Below the pieces are notes generated by a model, which saw only the letters and a list, made by a program, of their open reading frames with translations, had not been told where the DNA came from and did no database searches. A stretch of DNA of 60,297 nucleotides, taken from NCBI GenBank assembly GCA_016882195.1, contig VGLU01000001.1, positions 166,001-226,297 of the forward strand, in the 5' to 3' direction. Below are positions 35,690-44,449 of the stretch, in pieces; within the stretch, counting starts at the first letter, position 1; the number at the start of each line of letters is the position of its first letter. The position numbers were made by a program, and so were the translations under genes. This stretch comes from Thermoproteota archaeon. GTDB taxonomy: Archaea > Thermoproteota > Methanomethylicia > Methanomethylicales > Methanomethylicaceae.

Positions 35690-35816
35690 TATTGAATGCC
35701 CACCATGGGAAAGAAAGTGCTTGTGAATATGTGCATTATAAACGAAAGAAGTTCTTAATTACAAAAGCCAAACCTTTTAAACAATAACACCGTTAAGGAA
35801 GATACAGGTTGTACAT

Positions 35817-36464
35817 ATGGCAACAAAAGAGGAAATTTTGGCAGGTCTAGCAAAGGCCGTGATAGATGGAGATGTCGATACTGCAAAAAAATGGGCGCAG
35901 GCTGCGATTGACAGCAACATTGATGCATTCGAGGCGCTTACCAAGGGCTGCCAACAAGGCATGAAGGTCATGGGTGACAGGTACTCCGCCGGGGAGGCGT
36001 ATATCCCCGAGATCATGCTCTCTGCAGATGCGATGTACACGACCATGGACATGTTGAGGCCACACCTGAAGGCAAAGGCTGTCGCACCGGGCACCATAGT
36101 GATGGGCGTCATAGAGGGAGACGTTCACGACATCGGCAAGAACATTGTGAAGATGATGCTGGAGGCTTCGTCTGTTAACGTGGTCGACCTAGGGAGAGAC
36201 GTGCCAATCGCCGCATTCGTTGACAAGGTCAAGGAGGTCAACGCCAACGCCATCGGCATGTCATCACTGATGACCACCTGCATGTTCAAGATGAAGGACG
36301 TCGTGGACATGCTGGTAGAGCAGGGTCTCAAGCCCAAGGTCAAGGTGATGGTCGGCGGCGCACCAATATCTGAGGAGTTCGCAAAGTCGGTCGGTGCCGA
36401 CGGATACGCTCCGGATGCCGCCGAGGCGGTCAAGGTCTTCGAGAAACTAATGAGGGGTGCCTAA
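35817..36464 (+). CDS. Corrinoid methyltransferase protein, MtaC/MtbC-like
   Basis: Carries the methyl group on its cobalamin between two methyltransferases. It has 215 residues: an N-terminal helical cap (about 1-88) and a B12-binding Rossmann domain with DVHDIGKNIV (102-111), in which H104 is the lower axial cobalt ligand, then SSLMTTCM and GGAPISEEFAKSVGADGYAPDA. It lies directly before a MtaA/MtbA-like gene and forms an operon with it. No substrate-specific MtaB, MtmB or MttB-type methyltransferase is next to it, so the methyl donor is unknown. Confidence 0.93.
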   Translation: MATKEEILAGLAKAVIDGDVDTAKKWAQAAIDSNIDAFEALTKGCQQGMKVMGDRYSAGEAYIPEIMLSADAMYTTMDMLRPHLKAKAVAPGTIVMGVIEGDVHDIGKNIVKMMLEASSVNVVDLGRDVPIAAFVDKVKEVNANAIGMSSLMTTCMFKMKDVVDMLVEQGLKPKVKVMVGGAPISEEFAKSVGADGYAPDAAEAVKVFEKLMRGA

Positions 36465-36465
36465 A

Positions 36466-37521
36466 ATGGTAACGTCATTGGAGAGAATAGTAGCAGCGCT
36501 TACCATGCAGGAGGCCGACCGAGTCCCAGCGGGACCGCTCGTATGCGGTGCCGCGCGGAGGGTCTACGGCATAACGTACGACAAGGCTGCAAGGAACCCC
36601 GAGCTCTGGGCGAGGTCTCTTATACAGTCGCAGAAGATGATTGGACACGACGGCTTCCTTCTGCTGGTCGATCTTAGCGTTGAGTGCGCAGCTTGGGGGC
36701 AGTCGGTGGATTACCCAATAGAGAGCACGCCGATAACAAAGGCGCTGAAGGGCGACCCGCTGATAAAGACCACTGAGGACTATGAGAAGCTTGAGTACGT
36801 GGACGCTAGAAAGGCAAACAGGATGAAGGATGTCATAAAGATAGCGGAGATTGTAGCCAAGGAAAAGGGCAAGGAACTTGGTGTAATGGGATTCGTTTAT
36901 GGACCGGCAGGGACCCTGTCCATGATGAGAGGCCTTGACAAGATGAGCATTGACCTCAAGAGGAACCCATCGGCGGTCAAGAAGGCGCTGAAGGTTATCA
37001 ACGATGTGTTGCTGGACTATACGGTGGCTCAGATGGAGGCGGGAGTCCACGCAATCGTCCTTGATGTCCTCTTCGCGTCAAAGTTCATCTGGAGCAGATC
37101 AGTCTACGACGAGTTCGAGGGCCAGTTCTGCACGAAGATCGCTGACGAGGTCCGCAAGCACAACTGCGTGGTAATACTGCACAACTGCGGCCAGGCAACA
37201 TACTTCGACACGATGATCAAGTGGTACAAGCCAACGGGCATCTCGATCCACTACCTGCCCGACGGTGTGACATCGTTGCAAGATCTCAAGGAGAAGTGGG
37301 GCAAGCAGACGGCCATACTGGGACTCATGGACTGCCCGAAGACGCTCTACATGGGAACCGAGGAGGACGTGATAAGGGAGGCGAAGGCTCAGATCGAGGC
37401 CCTAGCGCCGGGTGGAGGCTTCCTGCTCTGCTCGGGTTGCGAGTTCCCGCCAAACGCATCGCTTCTGAACGCCAGAGCCATGGTAGAGGCCTGCAAGATG
37501 TTCCCGTACAAGAAGTCGTAA
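36466..37521 (+). CDS. UroD-family methyltransferase, MtaA/MtbA/CmuA-like
   Basis: About 351 residues from the ATG at 36466, one base after the corrinoid protein stop; a GTG at 36457 is an alternative. The fold is that of uroporphyrinogen decarboxylase. The zinc site of methylcobamide methyltransferases is visible as H-x-C in LHNCGQ and a later Cys in CSGCEFPPN. It should move the methyl group between the corrinoid protein and a thiol (coenzyme M) or another acceptor such as tetrahydrofolate/tetrahydromethanopterin. The acceptor cannot be told from sequence. It may itself be the substrate-specific methyltransferase, as for some O-demethylases. Confidence 0.85.
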   Translation: MVTSLERIVAALTMQEADRVPAGPLVCGAARRVYGITYDKAARNPELWARSLIQSQKMIGHDGFLLLVDLSVECAAWGQSVDYPIESTPITKALKGDPLIKTTEDYEKLEYVDARKANRMKDVIKIAEIVAKEKGKELGVMGFVYGPAGTLSMMRGLDKMSIDLKRNPSAVKKALKVINDVLLDYTVAQMEAGVHAIVLDVLFASKFIWSRSVYDEFEGQFCTKIADEVRKHNCVVILHNCGQATYFDTMIKWYKPTGISIHYLPDGVTSLQDLKEKWGKQTAILGLMDCPKTLYMGTEEDVIREAKAQIEALAPGGGFLLCSGCEFPPNASLLNARAMVEACKMFPYKKS

Positions 37522-37526
37522 ACCAC

Positions 37527-37544
37527 CCTTTTTCCTTTTTTTAT
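37527..37544 (+). terminator. T-rich terminator after methyltransferase gene
   Basis: CCTTTTTCCTTTTTTTATT directly follows the stop codon of the methyltransferase gene. Such pyrimidine/T runs end transcription in archaea without a stem. The HyuA-like gene downstream has its own TATA-like element (CTTTAATA, 37554-37561), so it may be a separate transcript. Confidence 0.5.
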
Positions 37545-37586
37545 TACCCAACAGGCTTTAATAGAGAGAATTGGTGTGTTTCTCAT

Positions 37587-39548
37587 ATGTTTGGCGTCGG
37601 AATTAGCAGCGGCGGATCATTCACCGACGCGGTAATAATGGACCTTAAGGACTGGCGGGTCATCGCCAAGGCGAAGTCGCCGACGACCTACCAGGACTTT
37701 TCCCTAGGAATCATAAGCTCGCTCGACAAGGTGCTCTTGGCGAGCCAGATCCCCGCGGATCAGGTGGGGCTCGTCTCCCTCGCCACCACCCTCGCCACGA
37801 ATGCCATAATAGAGGGACGCGGGGGCAGGATCGGGCTCATTCTGATCGGGATAAAGCATTTGGAGCTGGTGGGGTTAAAGCCTGAGACCGCGAGGGATCT
37901 GCCCGTGCACAGCGTCGCGAGCATAGTGGGAGGGCACGGACCGGACGGGATCGAGGCCGCCCCGCTTGACGTCGGCGGCGTGAGGGAGGCGGTCAAGCAC
38001 ATGCTAGGGGAGGTCGACGGCTTTGCCGTCTCGGGGTTGTTCAGCGTCAGGAACCCCGAGCACGAGCTTACGGTCAAGAGGATGATAGCGCAGACCTGTT
38101 CAAAGCCGGTAGTCTGCGGTCACGAGCTCGCGGGCTCGCTGGGCATTTACGAGAGGACGGTCACGGCAGTCCTCAATGCAAGAATCATCCCGATAATCGA
38201 GCGCCTCATGAAAGAGGTGAAGGGGGCGCTCGCGCAGAGGGGGATCAGCGCGCCGCTCATGCTCGTGAGGGGGGACGGAGCCCTGATGAATGAGGCGGTG
38301 GCCCTCGAGCGGGCGATCGAGACTATCCAGTCAGGGCCGGCCGCAAGCGTCATCGGGGGCAAGTTCCTCGCCTCGAAGGACGACGTGGTGGTTATGGACA
38401 TCGGTAGCACAACAACCATCATTTCCACCGTGAAGGCTGGGACGGTAAAGACGGACGAGAGCGGCGCGACCATATCAGGGTGGAAGACGAGGGTACGGGC
38501 GGTCGACGCCGACGCTCTGGGCAACGGCGGTGATAGCAGGATCTGGATCGACGATGCAGGGAGACTGAAGGTCGGACCGCGGAGGGTGATGCCCCTCGCA
38601 TTTGCGTCCATAGACTTCCCAACATTGAAGGAGAAGATTGCCAAATCGGGCTCTTGGGAGTTCATAAACGCGTCCAAGGCAATGAGGAAGGTTGACGGCA
38701 GCGAACTCATTAACCGCTTCATCGGAACCGTCAGCAGGCTTGAGCCGATAACGTTGGACGGCCTGAAAAATGAGCTTAGTGATGTCCCGGTGGTTGATCA
38801 CCTTTTCAAGACGCTCGACGAGGCGGGCTTCATCGCTAGGATAGGTCTGACGCCAACTGACCTCATGCATATCAAGGGGCTGTTCCCGCTCGGCGACATC
38901 GAGGCTGCCAGAATGGGAGCGGAACTTCTGGCTAAGACGCTGGGCATCACGGCAGAGGAGCTCTTCGACAGGGTCTGGAAGATAATGGTTCACAAGATCA
39001 CGCTCAGGCTCACGGAGTTGCAGAACTCGGGCGGCGCCTCATACAGCAACTCGGCGGATCAAAGCGCCGTCATAGGTGTGCTTGAAAGCGTGGTCAGCGG
39101 CGCGCTCGGAGATCTCAAGATCTCATGCACGCTCAACTCCCCTATTGTCGGCATAGGAGCACCTGCGCACCTCTTTATACCCCAGGTGGCCAAGGAGCTG
39201 AACACCGAGGCCATAATACCCCCCAACCATGAGGTGGGTGCGGCCATTGGTGCGCTGATAGGTAACGTCGCGAGCACAAGCGAGTTCCTCATCAAGAAGG
39301 AGATGGCTACATCGAATTTCGTGGTCTTCCCCGGCCGGCATGTATTCACGGAGCTTGAGCCCGCGGTCGAGTTCACCTTAAAGATGGGCAAGGAGGTATC
39401 CTTCGCGCAGGCAAAAAGGGCAGGCGCCGCCGAGATCGAATTCAGGGTCGAGAGGAAGGACAAGGTTGTTCCAAATCTGGGGTTCATGTGGAGCGAGATT
39501 AAGGTAACTGCCACAGGCAGACCATCTCTGGAAGGGAGAGAGAAGTGA
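37587..39548 (+). CDS. Hydantoinase/oxoprolinase (HyuA)-like ASKHA protein
   Basis: About 653 residues from the ATG at 37587. The N-terminal GVGISSGGSFTDAVI (3-17) and the later VVMDIGSTTTIIST (about 268-281) are the two phosphate-binding motifs of the ASKHA/HyuA fold. The usual first aspartate (GIDVGGT) is replaced by serine. TLATNAIIEGRGGRIGLI is the HyuA signature. The place in a corrinoid cluster suggests an ATP-dependent role in corrinoid or methyltransferase activation, like RACE proteins that share the ASKHA fold, but no iron-sulfur domain is present. A true hydrolase of cyclic amides is the alternative. Confidence 0.8.
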   Translation: MFGVGISSGGSFTDAVIMDLKDWRVIAKAKSPTTYQDFSLGIISSLDKVLLASQIPADQVGLVSLATTLATNAIIEGRGGRIGLILIGIKHLELVGLKPETARDLPVHSVASIVGGHGPDGIEAAPLDVGGVREAVKHMLGEVDGFAVSGLFSVRNPEHELTVKRMIAQTCSKPVVCGHELAGSLGIYERTVTAVLNARIIPIIERLMKEVKGALAQRGISAPLMLVRGDGALMNEAVALERAIETIQSGPAASVIGGKFLASKDDVVVMDIGSTTTIISTVKAGTVKTDESGATISGWKTRVRAVDADALGNGGDSRIWIDDAGRLKVGPRRVMPLAFASIDFPTLKEKIAKSGSWEFINASKAMRKVDGSELINRFIGTVSRLEPITLDGLKNELSDVPVVDHLFKTLDEAGFIARIGLTPTDLMHIKGLFPLGDIEAARMGAELLAKTLGITAEELFDRVWKIMVHKITLRLTELQNSGGASYSNSADQSAVIGVLESVVSGALGDLKISCTLNSPIVGIGAPAHLFIPQVAKELNTEAIIPPNHEVGAAIGALIGNVASTSEFLIKKEMATSNFVVFPGRHVFTELEPAVEFTLKMGKEVSFAQAKRAGAAEIEFRVERKDKVVPNLGFMWSEIKVTATGRPSLEGREK

Positions 39549-39549
39549 T

Positions 39550-40200
39550 TTGAAGGTCATTCAGATAGCAGGCTTTCTGGGAAGTGGAAAGACCTCCGCC
39601 CTATTGATAATATCGAGGAAGATCAGTTCCGAGCATAAGAAGAGAGTTGCCATTATAGTCAATGAGATCGGCGACGTGCCTGTGGATGCCAGGGTTTTGG
39701 AGCTTGGCGGTCTGAGGGTAAAGGAGATAGCCGGGGGCTGCATCTGCTGCGAGCTCAGTGGCAACCTAGCTCTGACGCTATCAGAATTGGCTGACAAGTT
39801 TGGTCCAGATATCGTCCTGATTGAGCCCACAGGGGTCGCCATCCCAGATCAGGTGAAGGTGGCGATCGGCATGGGCCGCCGGGATACCACTATCCCAATA
39901 GACGCCGGTCCAGTTATCGTCATCTACGATGCCTTCAGGATCGATGAGCTCCTTTCCAATGAAACAGTAAACAATTTCATAAACAGACAGATTTTGAATG
40001 CCGACGTTGTAGCCATCAACAAGGTTGATCTCGTTGACGGGGCGCGTATTCAATACTGTGAGAATAAGATCCGGGAGACGAACCCGAACGTCAGGATGAT
40101 GAGGATATCCGCACTGAAGGGTGAAGGAATCGATGAACTGACCAGAATAATCCTCGAGGAGGAGGGCACCGCCAGCATTAGACCGGGTGCTCTGCCATGA
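39550..40200 (+). CDS. CobW/COG0523-type GTPase
   Basis: 216 residues. The P-loop is GFLGSGKT (8-15), the metal-binding GGCICC follows (about 61-66), and NKVD gives guanine specificity. G3 E-x-x-G is in IEPTGVA. These GTPases deliver or insert metals (Zn, Co, Ni). Here zinc loading of the MtaA-like enzyme or cobalt/corrinoid handling are both possible. The protein lacks the C-terminal domain of many CobW proteins. It starts with TTG one base after the HyuA-like stop and overlaps the next gene by 4 bases. Confidence 0.88.
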   Translation: MKVIQIAGFLGSGKTSALLIISRKISSEHKKRVAIIVNEIGDVPVDARVLELGGLRVKEIAGGCICCELSGNLALTLSELADKFGPDIVLIEPTGVAIPDQVKVAIGMGRRDTTIPIDAGPVIVIYDAFRIDELLSNETVNNFINRQILNADVVAINKVDLVDGARIQYCENKIRETNPNVRMMRISALKGEGIDELTRIILEEEGTASIRPGALP

Positions 40201-40604
40201 GTGGGCTTTCCCATTATGTAGCGGACAAAGAGTGGGGATACGGGATCGCCTTCAAACTGTCCTCATCAAAGGCTTTAACCCCCGAGGAGACGACTGAGAT
40301 GGCCCGTGAGGCTATGAAGGAACTGGCAGAGGAGGCCATTCGCAGGGGCGCCATAATGATAGGCCACATAAAGTGTATTCTTAAGGCCTCTGGCGGCTAT
40401 GTCAAGGCGGACACTATAGGCGCAAAATACGGCGTATATGTAGAGGCCAAGCTAACGGAGCCGGTGCGGGAGGCCATTCTGGTGGTAAACTCCATAGTTG
40501 TGGGCTTGAGCAAGGACGAGAACATAGAATTGACGCGTAACCTCACCAAGAAGGTCGCCGAAGGGTATGGTTTCAACGTGATAATTCTCGAAACGAAGAC
40601 CTAA
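40197..40604 (+). CDS. Unknown protein ending corrinoid cluster
   Basis: 135 residues, coupled to the GTPase gene by an ATGA overlap. It looks like a compact alpha/beta protein with EAMKELAEEAIRRGAIMIGHIKCILK and a repeat of hydrophobic strands (AILVVNSIVVGL, NVIILETKT). One His and one Cys (GHIKC) might bind metal. I do not recognise the family. Its tight coupling makes a joint function with the CobW-type GTPase likely. Confidence 0.75.
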   Translation: MSGLSHYVADKEWGYGIAFKLSSSKALTPEETTEMAREAMKELAEEAIRRGAIMIGHIKCILKASGGYVKADTIGAKYGVYVEAKLTEPVREAILVVNSIVVGLSKDENIELTRNLTKKVAEGYGFNVIILETKT

Positions 40605-40666
40605 ACAATCACGATGCCTGCAATTTTGGAAGAAGGCCGTGCGAAGAAGTTCTGGCATAATAGTGA

Positions 40667-41764
40667 TTATTTATCATTTTCAGTCGATTTCTCAAGAAGA
40701 GCACTTTTTACCATGCCTATTAAAACCTGTCTCAAAAATGGAGGTAAATTAACCGAATCGTATTCTTTCGTATTAGTGTTCACGCTCAGGGGCTCCGTGC
40801 TGTTATGAATCTGCTTAGAAAAGAGAAAATCGGTAAAATTTTTCCCCAAAACTTCTATTTTTCCAAATTCTGGCGGAATTAATCCTTTTTCGATATCCTC
40901 ATCTATTTTCACAGCGGCCATCAAAACCAAAGCGGAGAGCGGATCTTTTTTCAAAATTGTGATTAGGTAAGAGGACAGGGCATTCTCATCCGCATTCAGA
41001 CTTTTGATTTTCGATAATTCTGAGGCCAATTTCTCTATCGGCAACTGGCGTTCTTTGAGTCTTTCAAAGATCGAACGGCAGGGCAAATATTCGTCTTGGT
41101 TCAATATAGATTCTCTCACAGCCGATCTTGTGCAATGCCCAATTAATCTGCCCAGTTTCGAGGCTGGCCCGCCATACTTTATAGCCGAGCCTCTGTTTGT
41201 AGTTGCCACGACGAGGCTGTCCGTTATTGTTCCAGTAGCCGAGTCGCCAGAATACTTACTTCGTATATCTAAGGCCCTTAATGTAGCGGTTTTGGCCTCG
41301 GTTGCTGTACATAAAGTGCTCATCAGACAACTTTCCGTGGGATTTCCATCTATTAGGACTATCAAGTTTACTGTTCCGGTGATGGCTTCTACTTGTATAT
41401 CCTCACCGGCAGATTCGGCGTGATGGCAACCAGCGGTGGCAATAACGCTGACAGCAAGATCGCCCTCTTTTTTGGTGACCACGGAAAAATTATCTATCTT
41501 TGCAGCGGTAATCATACCAATCGCATCTTCTGTAAATCCAAGTTTTTTTGAAGAGTTTAAAACGAGAGTTTCCGGGTTCTCGTGAAGTATTTTATCGTCA
41601 TATCCTTTAGGGACTTCCACATTAAGTATTGTCTTTACTTTCTTGAAACCGCCATTATAAACAGCAGTGCTAACTGTGCTCAGAGGGGTGCCAGAGATTA
41701 CCGCGAGCACATTGCCCTTTAAGATTAATTCCACATCATTGTCAACAAGTTTAAATTGACGCAT
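40667..41764 (-). CDS. cbiZ: Adenosylcobinamide amidohydrolase CbiZ with C-terminal extension
   Basis: CbiZ cleaves the side chain of adenosylcobinamide so that salvaged corrinoids can be remodelled. The first about 230 residues match the family: LAVISGTPLSTVSTAVYNGG, TAGCHHAESAGED, NLIVLIDGNPTESCLMS, TEAKTATLRALDI, GTITDSLVVATTNRG. About 130 residues follow that have no clear domain. CbiZ is otherwise near 220 residues long. It sits beside the corrinoid methyltransferase cluster but is on the other strand and more AT-rich, so it was probably acquired separately. Confidence 0.88.
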   Translation of the reverse strand: MRQFKLVDNDVELILKGNVLAVISGTPLSTVSTAVYNGGFKKVKTILNVEVPKGYDDKILHENPETLVLNSSKKLGFTEDAIGMITAAKIDNFSVVTKKEGDLAVSVIATAGCHHAESAGEDIQVEAITGTVNLIVLIDGNPTESCLMSTLCTATEAKTATLRALDIRSKYSGDSATGTITDSLVVATTNRGSAIKYGGPASKLGRLIGHCTRSAVRESILNQDEYLPCRSIFERLKERQLPIEKLASELSKIKSLNADENALSSYLITILKKDPLSALVLMAAVKIDEDIEKGLIPPEFGKIEVLGKNFTDFLFSKQIHNSTEPLSVNTNTKEYDSVNLPPFLRQVLIGMVKSALLEKSTENDK

Positions 41765-41788
41765 AATGCCACCTTCAAAATATGTCTC

Positions 41789-43075
41789 TCATTGCTTAGC
41801 ACCCTTGAAGAACTCCCATGCTATATTGAATCTCCAGGGATCACCCTTCTCGGTTAACCGTATTTTGTTATCTCTAATCTCGATTAGCCCTTTTTGTTGC
41901 AATCTCCTTATGGCATCCGGGAATGCCTCTTCAGGGAACTTGCCGAACCGCGCATTAAACTCCTCACGGTCCACAGGAATCCGAATGTAGATTAGCATCA
42001 TAGCCTCCCTCATTTCATCTTCCTTTGAAAGCCTCGAAAGCTTTGCTACGGGAAGCACCCCTTTTTTAACTGTCGCAATATAATCTTGGACACCCTCTAT
42101 GTCTGAGTAGGGAAAGTTGCCTATGCGCCCCATGAAAAAACCAGCCCCCGTTCCCACAATCTCAGAAGAGGGTTTGTAAAAATCTTCCTTGAGCCTTGAG
42201 AACCTGTTGTGGCATGTGGGCGAATACCCATTTTCCTTGAAGGTATTATAAGCTTCAAGATACATTTCGAGTTCCGTTGCGCAACCACCAGCGGGAGGTA
42301 TCTCACCCATTGCAATTCTTTTTGCAAGACTCGTGTCCGGGTATATATCAAGAGGGTAACAATCCACGCTTTCCAAGTCCAACTCTAGCGCTTGCTTTAG
42401 GTCTTCTTTCCACTGCCTCAATGTCTGCGAAGGGAGGTTGTAGAGTAAATCGATGCTGACGTATAGTCCATGCCTCTTGGCCTCTTTCAATTTCAGCACC
42501 GCGTGTTGGCGGCTATCACGAAGCATAAGGATTTTGCGGAGTGAATCGTCAAATGTTTGGATCCCTATATCTAACTGGTCAACCTTATTTGAAGATAAAA
42601 GGCTTATTTTTTCCTCAGAAAGATTATTGGTGCACGCAGTGAATTTTGTAAGGGAGTCCTCCCTTAAGTTAAAAGTTTCTCTGCAATATCGCAAAATATC
42701 CACGATCTGTTCCTTTGCAATGACCGAGGGACTACCGCCACCCACGTAAAGTTCATTGAAAATGCTAGATTTGACGTACTTTTTTTCTGCGTAAAGGCCC
42801 AATGCCTTCTTCATAGCAGTTATGTATGATGCAACATTTTGCTTTTCACAGCTAACAGGAAAATAGCAAAAGGCACATCTACCATCGCAGAATGGAATCC
42901 AGGGCTGAAGTTCGCTCACCTGATCGGTTATTTTTTCTGTTTTGAGAAAATCAGTAAAAATAGTGAGGGCGCGGGAGGTGGGAACTGCAAGATCTCTGTA
43001 GGTCATCGGAGGCCAGTGTTCAATTTTATCATATGGCCAACCCCCATGACTTACATGTTGCATCGGAAGTTCCAC
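41789..43075 (-). CDS. HemW/HemN-like radical SAM protein
   Basis: 428 residues. The radical SAM cysteines are C63, C67 and C70 (CDGRCAFC). GGGSPSV and DLLYNLPSQTLRQW are the SAM-binding motifs of the HemN/HemW/ChuW group, and the C-terminal winged helix (EEFNARFGKFPEEAFPDAIRRLQQKGLI) is typical too. The group includes heme chaperones and anaerobilin synthases. Its place 24 bases upstream of cbiZ on the same strand hints at tetrapyrrole or corrinoid handling, such as heme or cobinamide breakdown; this is inference. GTG start with a TATA box nearby. Confidence 0.85.
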   Translation of the reverse strand: MELPMQHVSHGGWPYDKIEHWPPMTYRDLAVPTSRALTIFTDFLKTEKITDQVSELQPWIPFCDGRCAFCYFPVSCEKQNVASYITAMKKALGLYAEKKYVKSSIFNELYVGGGSPSVIAKEQIVDILRYCRETFNLREDSLTKFTACTNNLSEEKISLLSSNKVDQLDIGIQTFDDSLRKILMLRDSRQHAVLKLKEAKRHGLYVSIDLLYNLPSQTLRQWKEDLKQALELDLESVDCYPLDIYPDTSLAKRIAMGEIPPAGGCATELEMYLEAYNTFKENGYSPTCHNRFSRLKEDFYKPSSEIVGTGAGFFMGRIGNFPYSDIEGVQDYIATVKKGVLPVAKLSRLSKEDEMREAMMLIYIRIPVDREEFNARFGKFPEEAFPDAIRRLQQKGLIEIRDNKIRLTEKGDPWRFNIAWEFFKGAKQ

Positions 43076-43283
43076 TCTTAATAGAAGGATTCTTTGAAAC
43101 TTTTATAGTTAACTCACAATAGAATAAAACATCCATATGACGACCTAGGGCGCCATCGTAGCCATGCTATGCCGGTCCCAAAGCATCCGGGGGGACCGAT
43201 CTCCATCTCAGCCCAATAGGAAACCTGTTACCCGGAAATAGGCTGAAGAAAAATTGATAAGTTGTCCTTCCCTTTGATGAGTT
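43076..43283. other. Intergenic region with hairpin
   Basis: 208 bases between divergent genes. CGGTCCC (43173-43179) and GGGACCG (43192-43198) make a 7-bp stem with a 12-base loop, and ATGCT/AGCAT nearby could pair instead. AACTATAAAAG on the minus strand (about 43103-43113) is the promoter of the radical SAM gene. No known RNA family recognised. Confidence 0.35.
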
Positions 43284-44225
43284 ATGAACGGCAAGTTTCA
43301 CGAAGATATGACTATTAATTCTCTACTTAGGCGGGGATACGACGTTTCCGCGGCAAAGAAGGTAGCCGTCGGTAACCTGCTGATCGACGTATATTCCAAC
43401 ATGCCGGTGTCCCTGTCTGTTGTTAAACTTGGACCACGGAACTCCGAATGCGCTAGATTCCACTTTGACAACCTTCTCACACCGAAAGACGTTAGGGATA
43501 ATTGGGGCCTCCTCCAAAGATCTGCTGAAGAGGCATTTCGAGAACCGGCAAAAAAGTGTGATTACGAACTTATTCTTCTGAAGATGGGGGTAGTTCTTCA
43601 TGCCGTTCAAGACTTCTATTCACATTCAAATTGGGTCGAACAGTGGGACAAGAACGGCTACGAGGTCAGCAGAATACCGACTTGGGACGAAGCGGAGGCG
43701 CTGATGAGAACAAATCCGAATGAACAGGTGGCAAAAGATGCTGCGATGATAGTAAACTCGGTACATACGGGAGAACTTGGGACCAACAGAAAAAAAGTGA
43801 AAAAGAACGCAGAAACACATGATGATCTAAACAAAGACGCGCCAAACTCGAAGAGGGGGTTGATGCAACCTCAATTCACTAAGGCGATGAGCTACCACGA
43901 TCTAGCGAGGACGCTGGGTGAGCGAGCTACAGACGAATGGGAAAAGAAGATAGAGGGTTGGATAAGGGCTATCAACAGCAATTGCAGCGGTAACTCATTG
44001 AAGCCTGAAAAAGGACTCAGGAGGAAAATAGCTGACGAAAACCGAGAGTTGAGGAACTTGTTCGAGAGTGCAGGTAGATGGGAAGAGAACAAAGACCCAG
44101 AATGGGTGAAAGTTACCTCTGCCTATCTTAAATGGGGAAATAGGTTTCTAGGTGAAATGAAAGAGATAGTTAGTAAAGACTTCAAAGAGTTCCGAGATAA
44201 AAACCCTATGAACAAGTATCTATGA
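43284..44225 (+). CDS. HET-C/zinc phospholipase-like protein
   Basis: 313 residues. VVLHAVQDFYSHSNWVEQWD (about 104-123) matches the core of HET-C-like and zinc-dependent phospholipase C-like proteins, whose His and Asp residues hold zinc. Other parts are polar and charged, and there is no signal peptide, so it acts inside the cell unless exported unusually. Such proteins in fungi act in self/non-self recognition; bacterial and archaeal roles are unknown. Sequence is AT-richer than the flanks. Confidence 0.7.
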   Translation: MNGKFHEDMTINSLLRRGYDVSAAKKVAVGNLLIDVYSNMPVSLSVVKLGPRNSECARFHFDNLLTPKDVRDNWGLLQRSAEEAFREPAKKCDYELILLKMGVVLHAVQDFYSHSNWVEQWDKNGYEVSRIPTWDEAEALMRTNPNEQVAKDAAMIVNSVHTGELGTNRKKVKKNAETHDDLNKDAPNSKRGLMQPQFTKAMSYHDLARTLGERATDEWEKKIEGWIRAINSNCSGNSLKPEKGLRRKIADENRELRNLFESAGRWEENKDPEWVKVTSAYLKWGNRFLGEMKEIVSKDFKEFRDKNPMNKYL

Positions 44226-44281
44226 AAGGATTCGGAATTGTATGAAAAAAGATTGTCAGAATCGTCCTTGGGAACAAATTC

Positions 44282-44404
44282 ATGGTTCTCTGCCTAGTCC
44301 CTTTTGTTCTTTATACCAACTCCTCCCTATTGAACCTAGTAAAGGATCACGTCAAGGCGCTTGAGGAAGAGACCGGCCTGCATATAGAACTTACGAGGCA
44401 GTAG
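44282..44404 (+). CDS. Possible tiny membrane peptide gene
   Basis: A 40-codon frame (ATG at 44282) begins with a hydrophobic stretch (MVLCLVPFVLY) and ends with a charged helix (KDHVKALEEETGL). A longer reading from an ATG at 44242 is blocked by one extra A in a run of six, so this could be a frameshifted gene. Weakly supported, no ribosome-binding site seen. Confidence 0.2.
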   Translation: MVLCLVPFVLYTNSSLLNLVKDHVKALEEETGLHIELTRQ

Positions 44405-44449
44405 CCTTTAACGGGAATGATCGAGGGTAAACTCAAATAATTGAAATAC

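Noticed and set aside
37221-37586. Upstream extension of the HyuA-like frame through the methyltransferase gene
   Set aside because: It would overlap a well-supported gene in another frame; ATG at 37587 begins at the conserved GVGISSGGSFTD motif after a TATA element.
43140-43250. Hairpin region considered as SRP RNA, tRNA or riboswitch
   Set aside because: It lacks the conserved SRP, tRNA and cobalamin riboswitch motifs and stands in a divergent promoter region; kept only as an intergenic note.
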